A stretch of 64,000 nucleotides of DNA from Paenibacillus xylanilyticus (GTDB lineage: Bacteria > Bacillota > Bacilli > Paenibacillales > Paenibacillaceae): positions 1-64,000 of the forward strand of contig NZ_JABMCB010000206.1 in assembly GCF_013359935.1 (NCBI RefSeq). Direction: 5' to 3'. The translations under genes and the position numbers were made by a program. Shown one piece after another: positions 17,213 to 25,833 of the stretch. The notes beneath the pieces are model-generated. The model was not told the DNA's origin. It saw only the letters and a program-made list of their open reading frames with translations, and searched no databases. Position 1 is the first letter of the stretch; every line of letters starts with the position of its first letter.

Positions 17213-18250
17213 ATGCCTATCTACTACTACATCGCAGCAATTATATTGGTCATTGCAGTATATTTAATTCGGCGTAAAATCAGAATTTTCCGTCCAGCAG
17301 GGAGTCGCAGGAGGCACACGATAGTTACGTATAGACGCAAAAAGTTACCTTTGAATCTTGGAATGCGTGATGAAATTCCCTATGAGCAAACCATTCAACA
17401 ATTGGAGAAGAGCTTTAATAAACATTATTCGAATAAACTTAAGCTCCGTATCGAGCAGGAATATCCTAACATCAAAAAGCTGGAGTATCGATGGAAACTG
17501 CTGGAGTTAAAAAGATATTTCGTTATGGCTTCTTTGCTTAAGCAGGTACCCATGTTCAGTGAAGAGGTAGACGAGTTTTGGCATGAAATGCTGATGTTTA
17601 CGAAGTCCTACACTGACTTTTGTGCTGAATTTATGGGTTCCACGGTACATCATGAGCCGGCAGTTACCCGTCGTGAGAGTCCAGGAGCACGGGCATGGTT
17701 TGACTGGGTTTACTGTCAATTATTCGAATTCACTCCCTATAGTTCCGCGATCTGGGGTGATTTCTTCAGTTATCCGTTATCTGGTGATATGAAGAAGCTG
17801 ATCACACAAGGGGATCAATCTGAACTGGTGAATCAACTCTTTCATACCAGACGTATGCAGGAGAATCCTGAAGCCGCGCAGGTTATTACTTATTTAATTG
17901 AAAAACTCCAAAGATCGGCAAGTCTAAACGAAAATGAGCTATCCCTCGAATCCTCGGGTACGGTTGATGTGGCTCTCATTATGGCGAGTGCCATGGTGTA
18001 TCACTCCATGCATCATGAAGCAACATACGGGGTGCACATGGGTCGTCTGGAGCAGGAAATTCTTCCACAGGAAAAGGCAGCCGCCTCCGGGGCTTCGTCA
18101 AGCAGCAGTTGTTCGAGCAGTTCCAGCTGTTATGCGGATATTTGCACAGACAGCAGTGGTTCCTCGGGAGGTTCCGGATCATCCTCAGGGTCTTCCGATT
18201 CTTCTTGCAGCTCATCCAGCTGTTCGTCCTGTGGCGGTGGTGGAGATTAA
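17213..18250 (+). CDS. Membrane-anchored DUF1399-like protein with Ser/Cys/Gly-rich tail
   Basis: The protein (345 aa) starts at ATG 17213, preceded by GGAGAGGAGAGG; a longer frame from 17114 lacks a site. It has an N-terminal transmembrane helix (about residues 3-19), then a basic linker and a helical domain with VDEFWHEMLMFTKSYTDFC and STVHHEP, which recall the W-H...Y..F-C...H-H-x-P pattern of DUF1399/glycine-rich-domain proteins. The last 50 residues are almost only Ser, Cys and Gly (ending SSCSSCGGGGD). No function is known. It is the first gene of a four-gene operon ending with an ATP-grasp protein. Confidence 0.7.
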   Translation: MPIYYYIAAIILVIAVYLIRRKIRIFRPAGSRRRHTIVTYRRKKLPLNLGMRDEIPYEQTIQQLEKSFNKHYSNKLKLRIEQEYPNIKKLEYRWKLLELKRYFVMASLLKQVPMFSEEVDEFWHEMLMFTKSYTDFCAEFMGSTVHHEPAVTRRESPGARAWFDWVYCQLFEFTPYSSAIWGDFFSYPLSGDMKKLITQGDQSELVNQLFHTRRMQENPEAAQVITYLIEKLQRSASLNENELSLESSGTVDVALIMASAMVYHSMHHEATYGVHMGRLEQEILPQEKAAASGASSSSSCSSSSSCYADICTDSSGSSGGSGSSSGSSDSSCSSSSCSSCGGGGD

Positions 18251-18266
18251 TGAAGGAGGATAAAGT

Positions 18267-18773
18267 ATGACCGGGAGATTTCATTTAGAGCGTATTGGCG
18301 CAGAAGACCCCTCAGATGAGAACCGGATGTCCGGATATGGTCTGCTTAATTTGTTCCATTGCGAGGTTGAGTATCGGTTTAATACGGAAGACATGAGTTT
18401 GGAAGAAGCAGAGCTATATATCCGGGACGTGCTGAATCGCTTGCCGGATGGAACGATTAACGACATATGCAAGCTAGCATATGAATGGAAAACCGAGAAA
18501 ATATTGAGTGATACAGTGGAATATGCTGCTGGTTTGGCTGAAGCTGAGGGCAGGGACATATTGGAGTTCATGTCAGTTGGCGAAGTTGAACTTTTTCGGA
18601 ATCCTTATGATCAGAACGATGATATTTTGGGAGCGATTCTGGGTGGTGGTACCGAATGGGACGCTGAAAATGGCATGGAAATCGTGGTACGTGGTGATAA
18701 AGTTCTTGAAGTCCGTGAGTATTTGGGGTACGGAGCATTTGCCATCTGGACGGAATCGGATGAAAACGAGTAA
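18267..18773 (+). CDS. Uncharacterised protein of the 17-20 kb operon
   Basis: I do not recognise this 168-residue acidic protein. It is soluble with features GYGLLNLFHCEVEYRF, ILGAILGGGTEWDAE and MEIVVRGDKVLEVREYLG; the last part looks like a beta hairpin. It starts 16 bases after the previous gene with an excellent AAGGAGGAT site, so it is co-translated with the membrane-anchored protein. No metal-binding or catalytic pattern is evident. Confidence 0.65.
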   Translation: MTGRFHLERIGAEDPSDENRMSGYGLLNLFHCEVEYRFNTEDMSLEEAELYIRDVLNRLPDGTINDICKLAYEWKTEKILSDTVEYAAGLAEAEGRDILEFMSVGEVELFRNPYDQNDDILGAILGGGTEWDAENGMEIVVRGDKVLEVREYLGYGAFAIWTESDENE

Positions 18774-18796
18774 GGTTAGTTAAGGGGTGAGACAGC

Positions 18797-19327
18797 ATGG
18801 CGAACACGATATCCATGCCTCATGGTGTAGAGTCCGATATTGAATCCTTAGGCATGACTAATGGGTTAACGTCCGTCTTTATAGAGGTGCTATCCATCAG
18901 TGGCTCGATGCTGGCCAAGACGAACCGGGAGAGAGAAATGACGATCTGGTTGGCGCAGCAGGATCAGTCTATCGTAGGGATCGGGACGGTTGGTTTTGAT
19001 ATCGATGAGATGCCTTGGACCGTAGACACCTTTGATGATGAGAAAGATTTTATGCTGCGCATGATTGCACATGCAATCGCTGAAGCAGGGTGGGAGAAGT
19101 TAAATTATGAACCACGCAAAGAGTCGGTTATATACTGTTTGGAGCAATTTCGGATAATGATTCAAGCCTTCATGAAACAACACGTTAATCTGAGCAACTA
19201 CCTGGAGTGGTCCGAGATTGAAGAGGATGATGCTCGACCGACGATCCCGCCAGGATATCCGAAATGCGCAAAACATGAAGTGTACCTGTCATGCCATGGC
19301 TGCATTTTATGTAACAATGGAAGTTAG
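18797..19327 (+). CDS. Uncharacterised protein with C-terminal Cys/His cluster
   Basis: The 176-residue protein has no family I can name. Its last 25 residues hold the pattern C-x2-H-x5-C-H-x-C-x2-C (CAKHEVYLSCHGCILC), which looks like a small zinc site. The rest is acidic and mostly helical, with SGSMLAKTNREREM and DDEKDFMLRMIAHAIAE. It follows the preceding gene by 23 bases with AAGGGGTG as binding site, and precedes the ATP-grasp gene by 18 bases. Confidence 0.65.
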   Translation: MANTISMPHGVESDIESLGMTNGLTSVFIEVLSISGSMLAKTNREREMTIWLAQQDQSIVGIGTVGFDIDEMPWTVDTFDDEKDFMLRMIAHAIAEAGWEKLNYEPRKESVIYCLEQFRIMIQAFMKQHVNLSNYLEWSEIEEDDARPTIPPGYPKCAKHEVYLSCHGCILCNNGS

Positions 19328-19345
19328 TAAGGAGGGAGTACCAAA

Positions 19346-20089
19346 ATGAGAGCATATATCCAGACCGATAAGAACGGAGACTTTTACAATGTAAATGCGT
19401 TCATTGCTAATGAAGGATTCAGTATGTTAGGCTGGGAAACTATTAAATTTTTTGATTTGCAAGAGATCGAGGAGGATAAGAGCCCTGAAAGTCTGCTAGT
19501 GGGCGGCATTGGTAATGTAAGAAAGCGTCTGGAACATTTGGGACTGAAAAGAAAACATGGAGAAATTGATTATCCAAATACCTTGGCAGGTTATCTGGGT
19601 CGAAAAGTATGGAGTACTACGATCCAGAAACTTTTTCAGGATAAAGAGAGTTGGAATGTCTTCGTTAAACCGAAGGATATGACCAAAAAGTTTGCCGGAA
19701 AAGTGGTGAAAGAATACAGCGATTTTATCGGACTTGTGGAAGAGAATGAGGATACCAGTATATGGTGTTCGGAGATCATAGATTTCAAAACCGAGTGGCG
19801 CTGCTTTATTCGATACGGAGAAATTGTGGATATCAGAAGGTATAAAGGGGCGTGGGATTCAACATTGGATACTCGTGTTATTGAAAGAGCTGTTAGCGAT
19901 TTTACGAACGCACCAGCGGCATATGGGATGGACTTTGGTGTAGATCACGAAGGAAATATGAAGTTGGTAGAGATCAATGATGGCCATTCTCTGGGGAGCT
20001 ATGGAATCAGCTCTGTAAACTATGCGAAATTTCTCTCAGCCAGATGGGCAGAGATGACGGGCACGACAGATGATCTAAGATTCCTATAG
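19346..20089 (+). CDS. ATP-grasp domain protein (DUF4343-like)
   Basis: The 247-residue protein shows the late part of an ATP-grasp fold: NVFVKPKDMTKKFAGKVV (a Lys that can bind ATP), TEWRCFIRYGEIVDIRRYKG, and LVEINDGHSLGSYG (near residue 215), where the E-I-N dyad binds Mg-ATP. ATP-grasp enzymes ligate a carboxylate through an acylphosphate to an amine or thiol. The nucleic or peptide substrate is unknown. It closes the operon that starts with the Ser/Cys/Gly-tailed protein; a link between the two is inference only. Confidence 0.75.
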   Translation: MRAYIQTDKNGDFYNVNAFIANEGFSMLGWETIKFFDLQEIEEDKSPESLLVGGIGNVRKRLEHLGLKRKHGEIDYPNTLAGYLGRKVWSTTIQKLFQDKESWNVFVKPKDMTKKFAGKVVKEYSDFIGLVEENEDTSIWCSEIIDFKTEWRCFIRYGEIVDIRRYKGAWDSTLDTRVIERAVSDFTNAPAAYGMDFGVDHEGNMKLVEINDGHSLGSYGISSVNYAKFLSARWAEMTGTTDDLRFL

Positions 20090-20245
20090 GCTGAACGGGA
20101 TTGGTCAAATTGATCAGCAGTACTAGTCCTCTATCCATTGCATGTTTCAGTTTAACTCAGGATTGCCCGATTTTTTGGAGCAATTGAATCTGCTCTGTTA
20201 TGGAAAGAGAACAAAAAAATGAAATCTAGGTTGGAAAGAGGAAGA

Positions 20246-20377
20246 ATGAGTATAGAGGAATATGGGGATCAGGCTAAGAGAAGCAAAACAAGCTTCGTAA
20301 TCAACATTAGCTATCTTGTTATCATCTTGTTTCAGCTTGGATATGTCATTATGAATTGGGACGAAGTGGATATTTAG
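20246..20377 (+). CDS. Possible small membrane protein
   Basis: A 43-residue frame starting at ATG 20246, or 52 residues from ATG 20219, encodes a charged N-terminus and one transmembrane segment (SFVINISYLVIILFQLGYVI). The inner ATG has GGAAAGAGGAAG ahead, a reasonable site. It stands alone in the 419-base gap after the ATP-grasp gene, which otherwise shows nothing recognisable. Confidence 0.45.
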   Translation: MSIEEYGDQAKRSKTSFVINISYLVIILFQLGYVIMNWDEVDI

Positions 20378-20508
20378 TATTCTAACCAGTCATTAATATT
20401 TAAAATAGGAGATTATATAAAGTTTAGGAGGAATTCTAGTATCGAGGTGGGTGTGAGTTAATCAAATCAATTACAGTTTTCAATATAAGTGAGGGGTTGT
20501 AAACTAGG

Positions 20509-20721
20509 ATGGAACTCTTTGGAGCTATGATAGCTTTAGTTATATGTTTTATTGTGTTTCTTATCATTGTTGCAGTTGTACGTTATGCCATAGATTCATC
20601 AAAAACATCGAGAAGACTTGAGTATCTGATTAAAGAAGTGCATTATTTGAAATCTGAAATCAAAAAACATAACCACAATAAACAAGGTGACAACAAGCAG
20701 ATTATTGACGAAAAAGTATAA
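20509..20721 (+). CDS. Small membrane protein with coiled-coil tail
   Basis: The 70-residue protein has one hydrophobic segment (residues 5-27, ending VVRYA), then a charged helical tail (RRLEYLIKEVHYLKSEIKKH) likely to coil. The tail faces the cytosol if the positive-inside rule holds. GAGGGG lies about 13 bases before the ATG. No function can be assigned. Confidence 0.55.
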   Translation: MELFGAMIALVICFIVFLIIVAVVRYAIDSSKTSRRLEYLIKEVHYLKSEIKKHNHNKQGDNKQIIDEKV

Positions 20722-20783
20722 ATGCCTATTCAAGAACTACTGCCTTGAATCCTACAAGTTATTTTATTGATAGGGGAGTTAAG

Positions 20784-21200
20784 ATGCGAGATGATTTCAT
20801 TGAAATGGTAGAAGAGAGTGACGAACGATACAAATGTTATATTTTGAAAAGTACCGTCCAAATATTTAAGCAATCCATCAAGGATGGAGATTTAAATGAT
20901 GTCCGAATCTATATATCCACTTCTGTTCAGTTAGATGCAATTGTTAGTATAGTAGAGTCATATCTGCATTGGTTTACAGAGTGTGAGGCTGCATTTCGAA
21001 ACTACTATGAGAACGAACTTCGTGAACAAGTATCCAAGGATTGGTTTAATGAAATTGAAGTATATCGAGTGGACATAATATTTAATAACAAAGAGGATTA
21101 CGGAGCAACAATAGCCTGTGGAGACAATGTATTACAAGGCCACATCATGATTATTGATTTTGATCGAGAACAAGTCCTGGCGATCCACTTTAATGGATAA
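20784..21200 (+). CDS. Uncharacterised small acidic protein
   Basis: The 138-residue soluble protein (start at ATG 20784, preceded by AGGGGAG) has no recognised domain. It contains SYLHWFTECEAAFRNYYENEL, then YGATIACGDNV and GHIMIIDFDREQVLAIHFNG, so a helical front is followed by a beta-rich back half. The layout (short helical domain, beta tail, no catalytic residues) resembles immunity-type proteins, but this is a guess. A bidirectional terminator follows. Confidence 0.6.
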   Translation: MRDDFIEMVEESDERYKCYILKSTVQIFKQSIKDGDLNDVRIYISTSVQLDAIVSIVESYLHWFTECEAAFRNYYENELREQVSKDWFNEIEVYRVDIIFNNKEDYGATIACGDNVLQGHIMIIDFDREQVLAIHFNG

Positions 21201-21242
21201 TACATAACAATTGAAATGGAATGAAAGGTTACAAAAAATGAA

Positions 21243-21280
21243 AAACAGGACTATTCCACTACTGGGAATCAGTCCTGTTT
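21243..21280. terminator. Bidirectional terminator
   Basis: AAACAGGACT (21243-21252) and AGTCCTGTTT (21271-21280) form a 10-bp stem with A residues on one side and T residues on the other. It lies between the convergent genes ending at 21200 (plus) and 21314 (minus). Confidence 0.75.
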
Positions 21281-21313
21281 CCATATACAGCTACAGCTAA
21301 CGTTCTCTTCTTC

Positions 21314-22282
21314 TCAATGATGATGATGCGCATGTGCGTCTGGTGCATCACCTTTAACGGTGCATAATACAGAAGTGTCGTGAAGATGCTTCTCAGATTC
21401 CACCTGCAAGGTGACATGCTTGATATCTTTATGCTCCAGCATATGTTCGATCTTCTGGACGAGCGTTTCGGCTTCATAAATACTCAATGTTCCATCGACC
21501 ACGATATGAGCGGTCAGTGCATTAAGGTTACTTGTAATGGACCACACATGCACATCGTGAACGCCATGGACACCGTCTACCTTTTTAATGGTTTGTACGA
21601 GGTCGTTGACATCCACATTCGCCGGGGTGCCTTCCATCAAAATATGCAGGGAGGATTTCGTTACGAAGAAACCGCTTCGCAACACAAGCACCGCCACAAT
21701 TACGCTTGCGAGTGGATCCGCCCAGCCCCAGCCGAAGAACATCATCAGCAGTGCTGCGACAATCGCACCGATGGACCCTAACATATCACTGATGACATGG
21801 AGGTAGGCACCTCGCATATTGAGGTTATTCTCCGTGTCGCTGCCGCGCATCATGATCCAGGCGACGAGAATGTTCACGAGCAATCCGATGATGCTGATGA
21901 TCAACATGCCTACCGTTGCAACTTCCGGCGGATGGATGAAGCGGCCGATCGCTTCGTAAAAGATGTACAGTGAGATGGCGATCAAGGTGACTCCGTTTAA
22001 GGTAGCAGCCAAAATCTCAAACCGTCTGTACCCGTACGTTTTGCCTGTATTGACCGCTTTCTCACCAAAGGTAAACGCCAGTAACGCAATCCCCAGAGCA
22101 ACGGCATCGGACAGCATGTGGCCTGCATCGGAGATAAGAGCCAGACTGTTGGTAATGAAACCGCCAACGGCTTCAACGATCATATAAACTGTAATAATGA
22201 TGAAGGAAAACAAGAGTACTTTCTTATTATTGGGATGAGCATGATGGTGTCCATGGTCGTGATTGTGGTGATGTCCGGACAT
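21314..22282 (-). CDS. czcD: Cation diffusion facilitator, CzcD-like zinc exporter
   Basis: The protein (322 aa) has the six transmembrane helices and C-terminal cytosolic domain of CDF transporters. Metal-binding sites are visible: ALISDAGHMLSDAVALG (H-x3-D) in helix II, HVISDMLGSIGAI in helix V, and His-rich runs at both ends (HHHNHDHGHHHAH and HAHHHH). CDF proteins export Zn2+ and related ions by proton antiport. The start at 22282 is chosen for the AAAGGAGAGG site; the frame extends to 22306 without a site. It is expressed from a near-perfect promoter with an ArsR-type operator (listed). Confidence 0.9.
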   Translation of the reverse strand: MSGHHHNHDHGHHHAHPNNKKVLLFSFIIITVYMIVEAVGGFITNSLALISDAGHMLSDAVALGIALLAFTFGEKAVNTGKTYGYRRFEILAATLNGVTLIAISLYIFYEAIGRFIHPPEVATVGMLIISIIGLLVNILVAWIMMRGSDTENNLNMRGAYLHVISDMLGSIGAIVAALLMMFFGWGWADPLASVIVAVLVLRSGFFVTKSSLHILMEGTPANVDVNDLVQTIKKVDGVHGVHDVHVWSITSNLNALTAHIVVDGTLSIYEAETLVQKIEHMLEHKDIKHVTLQVESEKHLHDTSVLCTVKGDAPDAHAHHHH

Positions 22283-22380
22283 ACGAGATCCTCTCCTTTG
22301 GAGCATTGCTCCGTTATGTAAGTATGATTCCTATTGTAAATTAGGGTACTTCACTACATATTTCATTTTAAAAGATGAAT

Positions 22381-22440
22381 ATATGAGCGCTCGTTCATAT
22401 GTTATGGTTTTATTATAGATGCGCCTAATAATAGTGTCAA
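22381..22440 (-). promoter_or_regulatory. Sigma-A promoter and ArsR/SmtB-type operator for the CDF gene
   Basis: On the minus strand TTGACA (22440-22435), a 17-base spacer and TATAAT (22417-22412) form an exact consensus promoter. Just downstream, at 22400-22381, lies ATATGA-8-TCATAT, an inverted repeat like the SmtB/CzrA family sites (TATGAACA...TGTTCATA). A repressor bound there would block initiation until metal ions release it. No ArsR gene is in the window, so it must lie elsewhere. Confidence 0.75.
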
Positions 22441-22591
22441 CCAGATTCGAGAAGATGTAAACATGGCTGCGTCATCAGCGCATGTGTGTTGGCAAATGAC
22501 TTTGCTTTTGTGCTACCATCTGTGCAGGATCCATGTGCGGAAGTATCCGTAATAACATATTTGAACTTTTAAAAAAGGGGTGGACAACAAT

Positions 22592-23269
22592 ATGAAGCAT
22601 CTGCTTCTGGCGGACGATGACGCCAACATTAGAGCACTCCTGCGGCATGTCATGACCAAGGAAGGGTATCGGGTGCACGAAGCGCAGGACGGCCTGGAAG
22701 CGATCAAGGTGATAAAAGAAACGCCGATCGATCTGGCGATCCTGGACGTGATGATGCCAGGTATGGACGGTCTGGAGCTATGTGATTTCATTCGGCAGCA
22801 TTATGATATTCCGATTATGCTGCTAACGGCACGGGATCAGTTATCCGACAAGAGGGAGGGCTATCTGAAAGGCACGGACGAATATGTGACGAAGCCGTTT
22901 GAACCCGAAGAGTTGATCTACCGGGTCAAGGCGCTGTTTCGCCGTTACCATCGTACGTCCAGTGACATCATACGCATGAACCGCATCGTGATTGACCGGA
23001 ACAATGTGGAGGTATCCGACGGTCAGTCCATTTTATTTTTGCCCATGAAGGAATTCCAGCTGCTCTCCCAGCTGGCACAGTATCCAGGTCGTTTATTCTC
23101 GCGGGAGGAACTGATTCGACTTGTCTGGGGAGCAGACTATGAAGGAGATGACCGCACTGTGGATGTGCACATCAAGCGGTTACGCGATCGGTTTGCCGAT
23201 TATGCGGATGATTTCGTTATTCAGACAGTGCGGGGGATTGGTTACAAGATGGAGGTGAAAGCGCAGTGA
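22592..23269 (+). CDS. hssR: Response regulator HssR-like, OmpR family
   Basis: The 225-residue protein has a receiver domain with the acidic pair DDD (residues 7-9), phospho-acceptor Asp in LDVMMPGMDG, T in LLTARD and K in VTKPFEPEEL, followed by an OmpR-type winged helix (RTVDVHIKRLRDRF). The receiver and DNA-binding parts closely follow staphylococcal HssR in wording I remember, including KEFQLL and YEGDDRTVDVHIKRLR. It should activate hrtBA when heme is high. ATG 22592 is preferred to GTG 22580 because AAGGGGTGG is then well placed. It overlaps hssS by 4 bases. Confidence 0.88.
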   Translation: MKHLLLADDDANIRALLRHVMTKEGYRVHEAQDGLEAIKVIKETPIDLAILDVMMPGMDGLELCDFIRQHYDIPIMLLTARDQLSDKREGYLKGTDEYVTKPFEPEELIYRVKALFRRYHRTSSDIIRMNRIVIDRNNVEVSDGQSILFLPMKEFQLLSQLAQYPGRLFSREELIRLVWGADYEGDDRTVDVHIKRLRDRFADYADDFVIQTVRGIGYKMEVKAQ

Positions 23270-24642
23270 GGACCTTGTATGTTCGGGTGTTCCTCATTAC
23301 GGTTGCGGTAATTGTGGTCAGCGGCATGCTGGGTTTTCTTTTATCAAACATTTACTATCATGCGAAGCTCAAGTCGTTCAATGACGAGAAGCTGGTGGGC
23401 ATCGCCACAGAGATGAAGCAATTTGTGGAGCAGGAACCGGACACGATGAAACAGTACCTGAACAATGCCGCAGCCCTCGGGTACGAAATCTATGTGACGG
23501 ATGGAAAAGGGAATGATCAATTCTACGGCAGCGAGTTCCGCGGGAAGGAGCTGGACAAGCAAGCTGTAGATCTGGTGCTGAGTGGGGAGGTTTACCATGG
23601 CGTTGCCCAGTTTCCAAGCAAACCCTTCATTACAGGCTTTTTCGATAATCAATTAAGCAATACCGTCGGCGTTCAACTGCAGATGGAAAATGCACATTAT
23701 GCCCTGTTTATGCGGCCAGATGTGATCTTGCAATTCGGTGAGCTGCGTATCTTCTTTGCGCTGATTGGAGCACTTACGGTGGGTATAAGTATCTTGATCT
23801 TTCTGATAAGTACGCGCTATCTGGTTAATCCGATTGAACGTCTGTCGGAGGCGACCAAGCGAATTGCCCAAGGGAACTATAATCTGAAACTGCCCACTAC
23901 GCGGCGCGATGAGATTGGACAGCTGGCCCAGCATTTCATGACCATGAGTCGTGAATTGGAGCGGGTAGATCAGGCACGTCAGCAGTTTGTATCGAACGTA
24001 TCGCATGAGATTCAATCACCGCTGACATCCATTCAGGGGTTTGCCCAACTGGTCGCGGATCGGGACCTGCCAGAACAAGAACGGGAGCACTACGCCTCCA
24101 TTATTGAGGAGGAGAGCCGTCATCTCTCGCTGCTCAGTAAACAGCTGCTTCTTCTGTCATCCCTTGAACAAGGTCATGAGGATCTGACCAAATCAAAATT
24201 CTCTCTGCGGGATCAGTTCCGCCAAGCCGTTCAGGTGCTGCAATGGCAGCTGGAAGAAAAGGAGTTACTGCTCCGGATTTCGGTACCCGAAACGATCCAG
24301 CTGGTTGGCAATGAAGTGCTGCTTATGCAAGTGTGGATGAATTTGCTGGGCAATGCGGTGAATCATCTTCCGCAGGGAAGAAGCATCGAGATTCATGCCG
24401 AACAGACAGATGCCCACTGTGTGATTCATATTCGGGATACAGGAGACGGGATTGCTGCGGAACATCTGCCATTCCTGTTCGATCGTTTCTACCGGGTGGA
24501 CCGTGCCCGAGAGCGTTCATCCGGACGAACCGGGCTTGGACTTGCCATTGTGCAGAAAATTATCCGGATCCATGACGGGACGATCGAGGTCTCGAGTTCA
24601 GCCGAAGGAACGGTCTTTACCGTGACGCTCCCGCAGATGTAA
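23266..24642 (+). CDS. hssS: Heme-responsive sensor histidine kinase HssS-like
   Basis: The 458-residue kinase has two transmembrane helices (about 9-29 and 164-184) around an extracytoplasmic sensor domain. That domain holds the HssS-specific FITGFFDNQLSNTVGV and ALFMRPD segments. Next come a HAMP linker, the H-box SHEIQSPLTSI (phospho-acceptor His), and the ATP-binding motifs NLLGNAVNH, DTGDGI and GRTGLGLAIV. Its GTG start overlaps the TGA of hssR (GTGA), indicating coupled translation. It likely senses heme-caused membrane stress and phosphorylates HssR. Confidence 0.88.
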   Translation: MRTLYVRVFLITVAVIVVSGMLGFLLSNIYYHAKLKSFNDEKLVGIATEMKQFVEQEPDTMKQYLNNAAALGYEIYVTDGKGNDQFYGSEFRGKELDKQAVDLVLSGEVYHGVAQFPSKPFITGFFDNQLSNTVGVQLQMENAHYALFMRPDVILQFGELRIFFALIGALTVGISILIFLISTRYLVNPIERLSEATKRIAQGNYNLKLPTTRRDEIGQLAQHFMTMSRELERVDQARQQFVSNVSHEIQSPLTSIQGFAQLVADRDLPEQEREHYASIIEEESRHLSLLSKQLLLLSSLEQGHEDLTKSKFSLRDQFRQAVQVLQWQLEEKELLLRISVPETIQLVGNEVLLMQVWMNLLGNAVNHLPQGRSIEIHAEQTDAHCVIHIRDTGDGIAAEHLPFLFDRFYRVDRARERSSGRTGLGLAIVQKIIRIHDGTIEVSSSAEGTVFTVTLPQM

Positions 24643-24649
24643 TCTGTTA

Positions 24650-24681
24650 TTCATTTGCCGTTCATTTTCGCCTCCTATACT
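24650..24681 (+). promoter_or_regulatory. HssR-type direct repeat and -10 element of hrtBA
   Basis: TTCATTT (24650-24656) and TTCATTT (24661-24667) start exactly 11 bases apart, matching the GTTCATATT-N2-GTTCATATT layout known for HssR sites in Staphylococcus. TATACT (24676-24681) follows at -10 spacing. It lies between hssS and hrtB. Confidence 0.65.
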
Positions 24682-24708
24682 TGGGTTATCAAGAGGAGGT
24701 CAGAGAAC

Positions 24709-25833
24709 ATGTATTTGGCTATTAGAGAAATGAGGTTTGCCAAAGGGCGGTATGCGTTAATTGCTACAATCATGGTGTTGGTATCATTTCTGGTTTTGTT
24801 TGTCACAGGTCTGGCACAGGGGCTGGCGTATGACAACGCGGCTTCGATCAAAAATATGGCAGCATCCCATTTTGTTCTGGAGCAGGACTCGAATCATCGG
24901 TTTACCCGTTCCCAGGTGGGTCAGGATCAGCTTGAGCAGACGCGCTCTGTTGTGGGGCAAGAGAATGCCGAACCGCTGGGTGTGAAAATGACAACGGTCA
25001 GTCCAGCTGGCGACACGAAGAAGATGGATGTAACGCTATTCATGGTGAACCCGCAAAGCTGGCTGGCTCCAACCGTAACCGAAGGATCTCCAATCACGGA
25101 TCAGAAGAACGGCCAGGTTGTGGTCGATCAAAAGCTGTCTGAATCCGGCGTGACAATTGGTACGGTACTGGTGGATCAAGCCTCCGGGACAGAATGGACA
25201 GTGGGTGGATTTGTGGAAAATGAGTCCTTCAGTCACTCACCGGTTGTGTTTATGAATGAACAGGAATGGCTGGCCATTCAAGGAGGTTCCCGTACTTCGC
25301 AAGGAACAGCAGACGCTAATGCTCCGGTATACAATGCGATTGCCATTAAGGATGCAGGTGAGAAGGTAGACAGCCTCAGTACCACTTTGCCAAATACGGA
25401 AGTGATTACGAAGTCCGATGCGGTATCGGCCATTCCCGGGTACAAGGAAGAGCAGGGCTCGCTGCTCATGATGATTGCCTTTTTGTTTGTCATCTCGGCG
25501 TTTGTACTTGCGGTATTTTTCTACGTCATCACCATTCAGAAAACGAGTCAATTTGGTATTTTGAAAGCCATCGGGACGCGCAATGCGTATCTGGCTGGCA
25601 GTGTTTCAATACAAGTATTGCTTCTGTCCGTTGGAAGTTTGGTGATCAGTGTTCTCCTGGTTCAGTTATTTGAATCCATCCTGCCAGCTTCGATGCCGTT
25701 TCAATTAGGCTTGTCCACCCTAGCACTGACCTGTGTGTTATTCGTAATGATGTCTATGGCGGGTTCGTTATTTTCGGTGTGGAAGGTTGCCAAAATTGAT
25801 GCACTTGATGCGATTGGGAGGACAGCAGCATGA
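24709..25833 (+). CDS. hrtB: Heme efflux permease HrtB-like (FtsX/MacB fold)
   Basis: The 374-residue membrane protein opens MYLAIREMRFAKGRYALI with a transmembrane helix, has a large extracytoplasmic domain and three C-terminal helices (about 260-285, 305-330, 340-365). The FFYVITIQKTSQFGILKAIG and MPFQLGL segments match FtsX-family permeases, especially HrtB. With HrtA it would remove toxic heme or heme-like compounds from the membrane. ATG 24709 is chosen for AGAGGAGGT. It overlaps hrtA by 4 bases (ATGA). Confidence 0.85.
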   Translation: MYLAIREMRFAKGRYALIATIMVLVSFLVLFVTGLAQGLAYDNAASIKNMAASHFVLEQDSNHRFTRSQVGQDQLEQTRSVVGQENAEPLGVKMTTVSPAGDTKKMDVTLFMVNPQSWLAPTVTEGSPITDQKNGQVVVDQKLSESGVTIGTVLVDQASGTEWTVGGFVENESFSHSPVVFMNEQEWLAIQGGSRTSQGTADANAPVYNAIAIKDAGEKVDSLSTTLPNTEVITKSDAVSAIPGYKEEQGSLLMMIAFLFVISAFVLAVFFYVITIQKTSQFGILKAIGTRNAYLAGSVSIQVLLLSVGSLVISVLLVQLFESILPASMPFQLGLSTLALTCVLFVMMSMAGSLFSVWKVAKIDALDAIGRTAA

